NCBI GenBank assembly: GCA_937901915.1
Contig: CALGUD010000143.1
Span: 1 to 31,420, forward strand
Reading direction: 5' to 3'
DNA length: 31,420 nucleotides
DNA from: an uncultured Flavobacteriaceae bacterium
Lineage (GTDB): Bacteria > Bacteroidota > Bacteroidia > Flavobacteriales > Flavobacteriaceae
The notes under the pieces were generated by a model that was given only the letters and a program-made list of their open reading frames with translations, was not told the origin of the DNA and searched no databases. Every line of letters begins with the position of its first letter. The first letter of the stretch is position 1. Both the position numbers and the translations under genes were made by a program. This document shows positions 22,962 to 30,580 of the stretch, piece by piece.

Positions 22962-23182
22962 ATTTTATGAGACCATTTACTAGTAACATAAAAATATAGA
23001 ATTCGATTTAATTATCTCAGATTTTTAACAACAAATCCCTGTAAGGTTAGAATTTAACGATAAACACCTTATTCCTTTGACGGGAAAACCATTATTAAAC
23101 AAAAAGAAGTTTATTCATTTAATCTTTGTGAGATTTAGTGCATGGTTATTTTTATTTTTTGGAACAGCCCTATCATAAGGCA
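22962..23182. other. Intergenic region upstream of the hybrid kinase
   Basis: About 220 bases with no credible gene separate the giant kinase from the small membrane-anchored protein. The kinase promoter should lie here. TATATTTT about 20 nt before the start resembles the TAnnTTTG element, but no TTG is found at the right distance, so no promoter is called. Confidence 0.4.
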
Positions 23183-23551
23183 TTAACGGCCCCCTATAAA
23201 ATTCTTTTTCGGAATAAATAGTTTTGTACCGTAATATGTTTCAAGTTGTATTCCTTCTGCTGTCCACTGTACCTGTAAATTTTGTATTTCTGAATCACTC
23301 ACTATAATTGTGGTAGGAAAATTAAGGGTATGCCCATATGTAGGATCTGGTTCTTTACCAACAAATATAATGTGTTTAGAAGTTAATGTTTGCTGTTGTT
23401 TTAGTATGGAAAGGATATAAGGTTCATAGGAATTATATTCTATACTGGAAGGTTGGGTAGAGGTAAACAGTATGGTGTTAGACCACGTTATTTTTAAGAG
23501 TTGTACTATAATAACGCCGGCTAAGAGTAACATAAGAATTATTCTTTTCAT
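23183..23551 (-). CDS. Membrane-anchored or exported hypothetical protein
   Basis: This 122-aa protein is not recognised. Residues 4-20 (IILMLLLAGVIIVQLL) form a strongly hydrophobic segment after MKR, giving a signal anchor or signal peptide. The rest is a small beta-rich domain with HIIFVGKEPDP and TTIIVSDSEIQNLQVQW, ending FIPKKNFIGGR. It lies alone, divergent from the PepSY-like gene at 23787 with a 220-nt gap that shows no clear promoter. A real gene is likely, but no function can be given. Confidence 0.6.
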   Translation of the reverse strand: MKRIILMLLLAGVIIVQLLKITWSNTILFTSTQPSSIEYNSYEPYILSILKQQQTLTSKHIIFVGKEPDPTYGHTLNFPTTIIVSDSEIQNLQVQWTAEGIQLETYYGTKLFIPKKNFIGGR

Positions 23552-23786
23552 AATATTTAAAATATGGTTTCTATATAACGTCAGTTTGATGTAGAAATTG
23601 ATTAAAGCATAGTTTATTTAAAAATAGCATTCTTGAAATTTATTATCTCAAAACCATAAAAAGTTAACTTATATGTCAGAAAATCAGCATATTACAAGCG
23701 TTAAATTTATTTAAATTAAGAAATCATTAAGACTTTAAATGGTTAAAAATGGGTAGCTTAGTATATAATTTAAAATGATAATAGAT

Positions 23787-24218
23787 ATGAGAACAAAAAA
23801 TTTAATTTTTACAGCAATTGCCCTTTTTTTGGGAGTAAACATAAGTATGGCACAAACTAAATCTGAACTACCTTCAGAAGTGACTAACTATGTTGATAAA
23901 CATTTCTCAGGCCAAAGTATCGATAAAATAAATATCGATGAAAATGACAAAGATGAAATGTACGAACTTAAACTTTCGGATGGCACTACATTGGATTTTA
24001 ACAGTAGTGGTGAAGCAGTGGAAATAAATTCTAAAAAAGGTTTCTCTGCAGATGCACTACCTGTAGCTATAGCCCAGAAAGTAAAAGATAAGTATGGTAA
24101 GGCAAAAATTGTTGATTTTGAAAAAGAGAATGATGGTTATGAAATCGAATTTGAAGACGGGACCGAAGTAGATTTTGATACAGCCGGAAATTATATTGAT
24201 AATAAAAGAAATCGATAA
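23787..24218 (+). CDS. Secreted PepSY-like protein
   Basis: This small secreted protein has a typical signal peptide (MRTKNLIFTAIALFLGVNIS, cleavage near AQ). The domain that follows contains two similar beta repeats: DEMYELKLSDGTTLDFNSSG and DGYEIEFEDGTEVDFDTAG, each after a helix (LPSEVTNYVDKHF and LPVAIAQKVKDKYG). This is the PepSY-like (DUF2874) pattern common in periplasmic proteins of Bacteroidetes. An upstream in-frame ATG at 23775 would add MIID before the signal peptide, whose acid residue is unfavourable, so 23787 is preferred. The role is unknown, perhaps inhibition or protection of an envelope enzyme. A large hairpin begins 22 nt after the stop and may end the transcript. Confidence 0.8.
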   Translation: MRTKNLIFTAIALFLGVNISMAQTKSELPSEVTNYVDKHFSGQSIDKINIDENDKDEMYELKLSDGTTLDFNSSGEAVEINSKKGFSADALPVAIAQKVKDKYGKAKIVDFEKENDGYEIEFEDGTEVDFDTAGNYIDNKRNR

Positions 24219-24240
24219 TAGGAAAGTATATTCTTGATAT

Positions 24241-24370
24241 GAGGGTGTCTAAAAAGGTATCAAAACTGTCTGTTCGAGCGCAGTCGAGAACTATAACTTA
24301 GGTTTCGACTGCGCTCAACCTGACATGTAGTTTCATTGTTTGCCTTATATTAACCTTTTTAGACACCCTC
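24241..24370. repeat. Nested inverted repeat, MITE-like or terminator
   Basis: The outer arms GAGGGTGTCTAAAAAGGT (24241-24258) and ACCTTTTTAGACACCCTC (24353-24370) are perfect 18-nt inverted repeats. Inside lie GAGCGCAGTCGA (about 24276-24287) and TCGACTGCGCTC (about 24304-24315), 12-nt inverted repeats whose flanks also match partly. TTTTT follows the right arm. The whole 130-bp unit lies between convergent genes. It may act as a bidirectional terminator, or be a small non-autonomous element; no target-site duplication was found. Confidence 0.8.
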
Positions 24371-24459
24371 TTTTTATGACTATGAATTCGAGGATCCGGT
24401 AGATCCAACGGCATTGTTAAATTGTTAGCTACTCAAAGCCTTACTTTAACACCGAAAGT

Positions 24460-25734
24460 TTAAACGATCATCCCAGCCGCTACGGTTTCATTGGTGGCAT
24501 CGTCAATGAGTATAATACAGCCTGTTATTCTGTTATCCCGGTACGAATCAAACATCAATGGTTTTGTAGTCCTTATTTTTACTTTGCAAATTTCATTCAT
24601 ATTCAGATCACTACTGTCTTTATTCCTGGATAAGCTATTTATATCAATTTTATAAATAACCTCCTGTATCATGGCTTTTTGCTCATTTGTAGTATGCCTG
24701 ATAGTGTATTTTGTCCTGGGTTTTGCTGGTTTATTATGTAACCAGCATAGCATGACCTCCAGATCTTGCTTTACTTCGGGCATGTTTTTTGTCCTGACGA
24801 TCATGTCTCCCCGGCTGATATCAATATTATCTTCAAGCTGAATGGAAACTGACATTGGTGCAAATGCTTCTTCCAATTCTCCGTCTAAGGTATCTATGGT
24901 TTTAATTTTAGAGGTAAATCCGGAAGGTAAAATACTTACTTCATCACCTTTTCTAAAAATTCCGCTGGCTACCCTGCCTGCATACCCCCTGTAATCCCTG
25001 TGCTCATCACTTTGAGGCCTTAGGACTGTTTGTACCGGGAACCTGGCATCTACTTTATTAATGTCGCTGGCAATGTGCATGGTTTCGAGGGTATGTAATA
25101 AAGGTGCCCCCTGGTACCATGGCATATTTTCTGACCTGTTCACCACATTATCACCCAACAAGGCGCTTATAGGAATAAACCTGATATCTTTAATAACCAA
25201 TTTGGATGAAAAATCTTCATATTGCCTTATAATATCATTGTATACTTCTTCTGAAAAATCAACCAGGTCCATTTTATTGATACATACAATTACATGTGGT
25301 ATGTGAAGAAGAGAGGCTATAAAAGAATGTCTTTTGGTTTGCTCAATAACTCCATGCCTGGCATCAACCAGAATAATGGCTGCATTGGCAGTTGAGGCCC
25401 CTGTTACCATATTCCGGGTATATTGAATGTGACCGGGTGTATCGGCGATTATAAATTTTCGTTTAGGAGTGGTAAAATACCTGTAAGCAACATCAATTGT
25501 AATACCTTGTTCCCTTTCGTCCTTCAGGCCGTCGGTAAACAATGCTAAATCAACTCCTTTATGCCCTTTTTTCTTACTTGTATTTTCAATAGCTTCTAAC
25601 TGATCTTCAAAAATGGATTTTGAATCGTACAGTAAGCGTCCGATTAAGGTACTCTTTCCGTCATCAACACTTCCTGCTGTTGTAAAACGTAGTAATTGGT
25701 TGTTATCTATTTGCATTTTCTTTTGGTTAACCAA
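24460..25734 (-). CDS. cysN: Sulfate adenylyltransferase subunit 1 (GTPase, CysN)
   Basis: This 424-aa protein is the GTP-binding large subunit of ATP sulfurylase. G1 is GSVDDGKST (21-29), the switch region contains EREQGITID (73-81), then DTPGH (98-102) and NKMD (153-156). Elongation-factor-like beta-barrel domains follow. With CysD it makes adenosine 5'-phosphosulfate from ATP and sulfate, and GTP hydrolysis drives the reaction. The first six residues are probably not used: M7 at 25716 gives the usual short leader MQIDNNQLLRFTTAGSVDDG. The gene is separated from cysD by about 510 nt containing a four-helix-bundle gene, instead of following it directly as is typical. Family is certain. Confidence 0.96.
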   Translation of the reverse strand: MVNQKKMQIDNNQLLRFTTAGSVDDGKSTLIGRLLYDSKSIFEDQLEAIENTSKKKGHKGVDLALFTDGLKDEREQGITIDVAYRYFTTPKRKFIIADTPGHIQYTRNMVTGASTANAAIILVDARHGVIEQTKRHSFIASLLHIPHVIVCINKMDLVDFSEEVYNDIIRQYEDFSSKLVIKDIRFIPISALLGDNVVNRSENMPWYQGAPLLHTLETMHIASDINKVDARFPVQTVLRPQSDEHRDYRGYAGRVASGIFRKGDEVSILPSGFTSKIKTIDTLDGELEEAFAPMSVSIQLEDNIDISRGDMIVRTKNMPEVKQDLEVMLCWLHNKPAKPRTKYTIRHTTNEQKAMIQEVIYKIDINSLSRNKDSSDLNMNEICKVKIRTTKPLMFDSYRDNRITGCIILIDDATNETVAAGMIV

Positions 25735-25820
25735 TAATTAGTTAATAGTTAATTTGTTATTAGTGATCAGTTAATTAGTGATTAGTAATTAATAGATCTA
25801 TTATTTGAAAACAGTTTATA

Positions 25821-26195
25821 TCAATTATCATTTTGTTTTCTTAAATATCTTATATATCCGTTAATGAGTTTTATACAATCATCAACTTTTGTTCTAATAA
25901 TATCTAAACTGGATTCAGATATATAATCCCAGGATTTTGCTTCTAAAGAATGATCAAGAATTTCAGCTACTGAGCCTCTTGCATTCAACAAGAACTTTAT
26001 ATTCTCTTTATAATGATATCTTCCCCAGCCTTCAGCAATATTCGCGGTGGCTGACCGTGAAGCCCTCAATATTTGTAAATAAAGCTCAAATCGTTCAGAC
26101 TTAGGGAAATGGCATAATACATTTTCTTTTAAATATAATTTTAATTCATTACAAGCTTGCCAGCATTGTAGTTTTTCAAAATTATTACCATTCAT
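25821..26195 (-). CDS. Four-helix-bundle protein (23S rRNA IVS-type family)
   Basis: This 124-aa protein belongs to the family named after proteins encoded in 23S rRNA intervening sequences. The signatures are LQCWQACNELKLYL (9-22), the FPKSERFELYLQILRASRS segment (30-48), ATANIAEGWGRY (49-60) and a C-terminal helix with KLINGYIRYLRK. The proteins form pentameric four-helix bundles of unknown role. Here it lies between cysD and cysN in the same direction, flanked on both sides by repetitive AT-rich DNA (TTAGTTAATAGTTAATTTG-type near 25740 and CTATTCTCTTATCTCTAATC-type near 26198). That suggests later insertion into the sulfate operon. It probably has nothing to do with sulfur metabolism. Confidence 0.9.
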   Translation of the reverse strand: MNGNNFEKLQCWQACNELKLYLKENVLCHFPKSERFELYLQILRASRSATANIAEGWGRYHYKENIKFLLNARGSVAEILDHSLEAKSWDYISESSLDIIRTKVDDCIKLINGYIRYLRKQNDN

Positions 26196-26248
26196 TCTAT
26201 TCTCTTATCTCTAATCTCTATTCCCTATTCTCTGAACACTGATCACTC

Positions 26249-27154
26249 TTAAAAATACCCTTCCCGTTTCCGGTCTTCCATTGCTGTTTCAGAGCGTTTG
26301 TCATCAGAGCGGTTTCCGCGTTCTGTCTGGCGCATTGCTGAAACTTCCTGGGCTATTTTTTCTACAGTATCTGCATCAGATTCAATACCTCCGGTGATGG
26401 TAATATCACCCAATGTCCTGAAACGGATTTTTTTAACTACAGTTTCTTCTCTTTCATCCAAAACAAGGAATTCTGAATTTGGGATCCATGATCCGTTTCT
26501 CCATACAACCTCGCGCTCATGTGCAAAGTATAAAGATGGTATTGCAATGTTTTCCCGATTGATATAATTCCAGACATCCATTTCCGTCCAGTTACTTATA
26601 GGGAAAGCCCTGAAATGTTCTCCTTCAAAGTACTTGCCGTTAAACAAATTCCACAGTTCCGGGCGTTGATTTTTAGGGTCCCACTGGCCAAAATCATCCC
26701 TGTGTGAAAAGAACCGTTCTTTTGCCCTTGCTTTTTCTTCATCTCTACGGCCGCCACCAATAGCGCAATCTACCTTATTGCTTTCTATGGCATCTAAAAG
26801 TGTAGTGATCTGAAGCGAATTTCTGGTAGCATTTTTACCTTTTTCTTCTGCAACCCTTCCCTGGTTTATAGAATCCTGCACAGATCCGACAATAAGCCTG
26901 GCATCGAGTTCCTTTACCAGATCATCCCTGAATTTAATGGTTTCCGGAAAATTATGCCCTGTATCTACATGCATCAATGCAAAAGGTATTTTTGAAGGGT
27001 AAAAAGCTTTTCTTGCCAAATGTGTTACCACAATAGAATCCTTTCCTCCCGAAAACAAGATAACCGGGTTCTGAAATTGTGCCCATACTTCTCTTAAAAC
27101 ATAAATCGCTTCCGATTCCAGTTCATCCAAATAATTCAAATAATATTTACTCAT
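26249..27154 (-). CDS. cysD: Sulfate adenylyltransferase subunit 2 (CysD)
   Basis: This 301-aa protein is the catalytic PP-loop subunit of ATP sulfurylase. The PP-loop SGGKDS is at 35-40, MHVDTGHNFPET at about 62-73, and the GGRRDEEKARAKERFFS segment that contacts ATP is in the middle. The protein ends with the usual AMEDRKREGYF tail. It activates sulfate to APS with CysN. Its start overlaps the cysC stop by 8 nt, so the two are translationally coupled. Unlike in most relatives, cysN does not follow directly; an unrelated gene stands between. Confidence 0.96.
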   Translation of the reverse strand: MSKYYLNYLDELESEAIYVLREVWAQFQNPVILFSGGKDSIVVTHLARKAFYPSKIPFALMHVDTGHNFPETIKFRDDLVKELDARLIVGSVQDSINQGRVAEEKGKNATRNSLQITTLLDAIESNKVDCAIGGGRRDEEKARAKERFFSHRDDFGQWDPKNQRPELWNLFNGKYFEGEHFRAFPISNWTEMDVWNYINRENIAIPSLYFAHEREVVWRNGSWIPNSEFLVLDEREETVVKKIRFRTLGDITITGGIESDADTVEKIAQEVSAMRQTERGNRSDDKRSETAMEDRKREGYF

Positions 27155-27749
27155 TTCTATCGAGTTGTAATTTGCTATATACTTTTTTAAAAATTTTTTC
27201 TACTGCTTCCTTTTTTGATAATTCATCTGTAATTTCTATTTCAGGATTATCGGGGGTTTCATAAGGAGCTGAAATGCCTGTTAAATTATCTATTTCTCCA
27301 TCCTGTGCTTTTTTATAAAGCCCTTTTACATCACGTTTTTTGCATTCATCAATACTTGTGTTCACAAAAATTTCGACAAAGTTATCAGGTTTTACCGTAT
27401 TTTTAATGAATTCTCTATCTTTTTTGTAGGGTGATACAAAAGCAGCCAATACCACAAGCCCCGCATCGAGCATTATATCTGCTATTTCAGCGATTCTCCT
27501 TATGTTTTCTTTTCTGTCTTCAGGCGAAAAACTCAGGTCTCTATTCAGGTTTTTTCGAATGGAATCTCCATCCAGCACATACGTTTTAATGCCCAGGTCA
27601 TGTAGCTTGCTCTCCAATAAATTAGCAAGGGTTGATTTACCTGATCCTGAGAGGCCGGTAAACCAAACCAGTAAAGATTTATGTTTGTTTAAGACATTTC
27701 TTTTTTCCCTGGTGATATTAAAATTATATGGTGTCAGGTTTTTTTCCAC
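27147..27749 (-). CDS. cysC: Adenylylsulfate kinase (CysC)
   Basis: This 200-aa kinase phosphorylates APS at the 3' position to give PAPS, the donor for sulfotransferases or for reduction. The P-loop GLSGSGKST is at 32-40, followed by VLDGDSIRKNLNRDLSFSPE and DRKENIRRIAEIADIM, the characteristic APS-kinase signatures, then FVSPYKKDRE and FVNTSIDECKKRDVKGLY. It is the usual length. It lies between the DUF2061 gene (2-nt gap) and cysD (8-nt overlap), forming the core of the sulfate-activation operon. Confidence 0.96.
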   Translation of the reverse strand: MEKNLTPYNFNITREKRNVLNKHKSLLVWFTGLSGSGKSTLANLLESKLHDLGIKTYVLDGDSIRKNLNRDLSFSPEDRKENIRRIAEIADIMLDAGLVVLAAFVSPYKKDREFIKNTVKPDNFVEIFVNTSIDECKKRDVKGLYKKAQDGEIDNLTGISAPYETPDNPEIEITDELSKKEAVEKIFKKVYSKLQLDRNE

Positions 27750-27751
27750 GA

Positions 27752-28165
27752 CTAGTCATGTTTTCTTCTTTCTATCAGTCCATAATTTGTTTTATACCAT
27801 GCCCTTTCGTGCAAATAATATAAAATCATTTTGGTTGTTACTTCGGCAAACCCGATTTTTAACCCTACAAACGGATCGCCAGATATAATCCAAGATAATA
27901 TAATTGTATCTAATGTGCCAACAACTCTCCATGTTATTGTCTTTATCAGGTGTCGTTTTTTACTATTGGCTATTTTTAATTTAAACCAAACCCTTTCGTG
28001 CAGATAATATAGTGCCATTTTAGTAATTACTTCGGCAAACCCTATTTTTAAGCCTATAAAAGGATCCCCGGATATTATCCAGGAAAGAATAATTGTATCA
28101 ATGGTGCCAACTATACGCCAGGTAATGGCTTTCGCAATATGTCTTTTATGTGTACTGTCTTTCAT
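27752..28165 (-). CDS. Duplicated DUF2061 membrane protein
   Basis: This 137-aa protein consists of two copies of the DUF2061 domain, at residues 7-65 and 70-128, identical at 46 of 59 positions. Each has KRH-x-x-K-x-ITWR, a hydrophobic GTxDTIILSWIISGDPF segment, and GLKIGFAE-x-TKM-x-LYYLHER. Two hydrophobic stretches per copy suggest a small membrane protein. DUF2061 is often found within the cysQ-cysC-cysD-cysN operon of Bacteroidetes, and a role in sulfate uptake or in organising the pathway has been guessed but is unproven. The start overlaps the cysQ stop by one base (TAATG) and the stop lies 2 nt before cysC. Confidence 0.9.
   Translation of the reverse strand: MKDSTHKRHIAKAITWRIVGTIDTIILSWIISGDPFIGLKIGFAEVITKMALYYLHERVWFKLKIANSKKRHLIKTITWRVVGTLDTIILSWIISGDPFVGLKIGFAEVTTKMILYYLHERAWYKTNYGLIERRKHD
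27782..28147 (-). repeat. Internal tandem duplication in the DUF2061 gene
   Basis: Codons 7-65 (27971-28147) and 70-128 (27782-27958) encode the same 59-residue domain. The two copies are clearly similar at the DNA level too, with most changes in third codon positions. The duplication may be stable because the four-residue ANSK linker keeps both domains whole. Confidence 0.85.
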
Positions 28166-28962
28166 TAATTCTTCACCAAAAAGTGGCTATTTAAGAGACT
28201 TTCTTTATTGTACTTTAACTCTTTTTTTGTGTCACCAGAAATTACTTTAATATTCACCGCATTACAAATTGCATGGCCTGCAGCGGTGTCCCACTCCATG
28301 GTTGGTGAATACCTGGGATATATGTCTGCTTTTCCCTCTGCAATTAAACAAAACTTTAAAGAACTACCTTTAGAAACTACTTCTATTTTTTTCTCCGGAT
28401 TTTTACTTTTGAGGTTGTTGATAAACGTTTCCGTTTCTTCATTTAAGTGAGACCTGCTTGCAACCACCCTTATGGATCCTTTTTCCCCTTTAGGGATAAT
28501 TGTACTAGCCCCCGTTAAATTACCGGCTTCATACTTACCATCATTGACCATCATTTTAAAGGCTTGTTGCTTTTCAACATCTCCAAAGTATAACTCCTTT
28601 TTCTCCGGCACATAAATTACTCCCAGTATCGGACTTCCCTCTTTCACCAGGGCAATATTTACTGTAAATTCCCCATTTCTTTTTATAAACTCCTTAGTGC
28701 CATCCAAAGGGTCAACAACCCAGCATATATTCCATTTTTTTCTATCGCTGTAGTTTACTTCCTTATTTTCTTCACTAATAACAGGGATACCGGTTTGGTT
28801 GAGGTAAAAATTTATTACTTCATTCGCTTCCTTATCTGCTTCCGTAATGGGTGACTGGTCCGGTTTTAATTCAAATTCAATGTTTGAATCGTAAAATTTC
28901 ATGATCGCCCGGCCAGCATCAATTGCCGCCTTAACTGCAATTTTTAAATTTTCATTCATCAT
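28165..28962 (-). CDS. cysQ: 3'(2'),5'-bisphosphate nucleotidase (CysQ)
   Basis: This 265-aa enzyme of the inositol-monophosphatase superfamily removes the 3' phosphate of PAP, the by-product of PAPS use, and so protects the cell and pulls the pathway. Metal-binding motifs are SEE (63-65), DPLDGTKEFIKRNGEF (84-99) and WDTAAGHAI (224-232), all intact. It is the first gene of the sulfate-activation operon; a TAAATTTG element about 52 nt before the start may be its -7 promoter element. Two methionines stand at the start (28962 and 28959); either is possible. Confidence 0.94.
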   Translation of the reverse strand: MMNENLKIAVKAAIDAGRAIMKFYDSNIEFELKPDQSPITEADKEANEVINFYLNQTGIPVISEENKEVNYSDRKKWNICWVVDPLDGTKEFIKRNGEFTVNIALVKEGSPILGVIYVPEKKELYFGDVEKQQAFKMMVNDGKYEAGNLTGASTIIPKGEKGSIRVVASRSHLNEETETFINNLKSKNPEKKIEVVSKGSSLKFCLIAEGKADIYPRYSPTMEWDTAAGHAICNAVNIKVISGDTKKELKYNKESLLNSHFLVKN

Positions 28963-29013
28963 TGGAAACTTAAATCCCTGATTAAAAAATAATTATTGTT
29001 TTAAAAAGGACTG

Positions 29014-29021
29014 CAAATTTA
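29014..29021 (-). promoter_or_regulatory. Possible -7 element of the cysQ operon promoter
   Basis: On the minus strand this reads TAAATTTG, the full TAnnTTTG consensus, 52 nt before the cysQ ATG. It lies in the only gene-free gap between the GH3-family gene and the operon. No TTG is found 18-21 nt upstream, so the -33 element is missing or weak, and the call is uncertain. Confidence 0.4.
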
Positions 29022-29082
29022 GTGTTTTTATAGTGATCGAAGTTGATGTTTTACATTTAAAACGAATTACCCTTATACCGTT

Positions 29083-30573
29083 CTAAAACTTTAGAAGTTC
29101 ATCGGCAATTTTTCTGTCGTTCGATAAACGCTGAACCTTATTTTGTCCACCTAATTTTCCTATAAGTTTCATGTAATCCGTAAATCCACCTTTTTTAATT
29201 TTCCTGATTTTGAGTGTTTGAAGTACTTTCCCGTCTATCAGGTCAAAATAGTAACTGTTTTGTTTTTGTAATGCCAGGTCTATTTTTTTTGCAAAGATCT
29301 TCAGGTCATCCGGTTCTTTTTCAAATTCAATAAACCATTCATGATAGGGTAGTTCTCCTTGGACAGGAGTAATTTGTGGGGCTACGGTAAATTCATTGAC
29401 GCTAATTTCTGTACCTGCCATAGCACTTTGTATTGCAGACTCAATTTCCTTAGCTATCACATGTTCCCCAAAGGCCGAAATAAAATGTTTTATCCTGCCG
29501 GAAACAATAACCCTGTAAGGTTTGGTGGAAGTAAACTGAACCGTATCGCCTAAATTATATGCCCACAAACCGGCATTGGTAGAAATGATCATCACATAAT
29601 TAACCCCAACTTCAACATCTTTAATGGTAAGACGTTTTGGATTTTCATCAAAAAATTCATCTGCTTTGATAAACTCATAAAAAATACCGGAGTTGAGGAG
29701 GAGCAACATTCCTTTTTCTGTTTGGGAATCCTGGAATGCAAAAAAGCCTTCACTGGCCGGGAACAGTTCAATACTGTCTACTTTTCTTCCTATTAAATTT
29801 TCAAAATTGGGTCTGTAAGGTTCAAAATTAACCCCTCCGTAAATAAACAATTCAAAATTTTTGAAAATATCGCCAACCTTTTTCCCTGTTTTTTTCTGGA
29901 GTTTCTCAAAATACATCTGAACCCACGATGGGATACCGCTGATCACGGTCATGTTTTCCCTTAAAGTTTCCTCTACAATAGCATCTACCTTTGTTTCCCA
30001 ATCTTCAATACAGTTGGTTTTCCAGCTGGGCATTCTGTTTTTTTGTAAATAGCCGGGCACATAATGGGCAACAATGCCTGAAAGCCTGCCAATTTTAATT
30101 CCGTTTTTTTCTTTTAATACCGGGCTACCCTGTAAAAATATCCATTTTCCTTTAACAAATTTTCTGTTGCCGGTTTCGTGAATATAACACAAAATGGCAT
30201 CCCTGGCTGCCTGAACCTGGTATTTTAATGATTCTTTAGTAAGGGGTATGTTTTTTACTCCGGAGGTAGTCCCTGAAGTTTTAGCAAAATATAAGGGTTT
30301 TCCTTTCCAGAGCACGTTTTCTTTGCCATCAACCGCCTGGTCTACATAGGGCCTGAGGTCCTCATAGTCGCGAACAGGCACATGTTTAACAAAATCATCA
30401 TGGTTTTTTATTGCAGAAAAATCATGATCTGCTCCAAATTGAGTCTCTTTGGCATTCAAAATAAGCTTTTGAAAAACTTTTTCCTGGGTCTTCACAGGTT
30501 TTTTGGCCCATTTTTGAATTGTATTATAAACTTTTTTAGCAAATATTTTTGCCCCAAAGGTTTTTATCGACAT
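29083..30573 (-). CDS. GH3-family (auxin-responsive-like) acyl-adenylate protein
   Basis: This 496-aa protein belongs to the GH3 auxin-responsive promoter family, which in plants joins amino acids to acyl acids through acyl-adenylates. The ATP loop is AKTSGTTSGVKNIP (97-110). FGEHVIAKEIESAI and the C-terminal IKKGGFTDYMKLIGKLGGQNK are typical of the bacterial members. Those are widespread in Bacteroidetes, where the substrate is unknown; auxin is not implied. It starts 7 nt after the M23 peptidase stop, so the pair is an operon, an arrangement common in flavobacteria. The C-terminal part is complete, with no frameshift. Confidence 0.92.
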   Translation of the reverse strand: MSIKTFGAKIFAKKVYNTIQKWAKKPVKTQEKVFQKLILNAKETQFGADHDFSAIKNHDDFVKHVPVRDYEDLRPYVDQAVDGKENVLWKGKPLYFAKTSGTTSGVKNIPLTKESLKYQVQAARDAILCYIHETGNRKFVKGKWIFLQGSPVLKEKNGIKIGRLSGIVAHYVPGYLQKNRMPSWKTNCIEDWETKVDAIVEETLRENMTVISGIPSWVQMYFEKLQKKTGKKVGDIFKNFELFIYGGVNFEPYRPNFENLIGRKVDSIELFPASEGFFAFQDSQTEKGMLLLLNSGIFYEFIKADEFFDENPKRLTIKDVEVGVNYVMIISTNAGLWAYNLGDTVQFTSTKPYRVIVSGRIKHFISAFGEHVIAKEIESAIQSAMAGTEISVNEFTVAPQITPVQGELPYHEWFIEFEKEPDDLKIFAKKIDLALQKQNSYYFDLIDGKVLQTLKIRKIKKGGFTDYMKLIGKLGGQNKVQRLSNDRKIADELLKF

Positions 30574-30580
30574 TCTCTAA

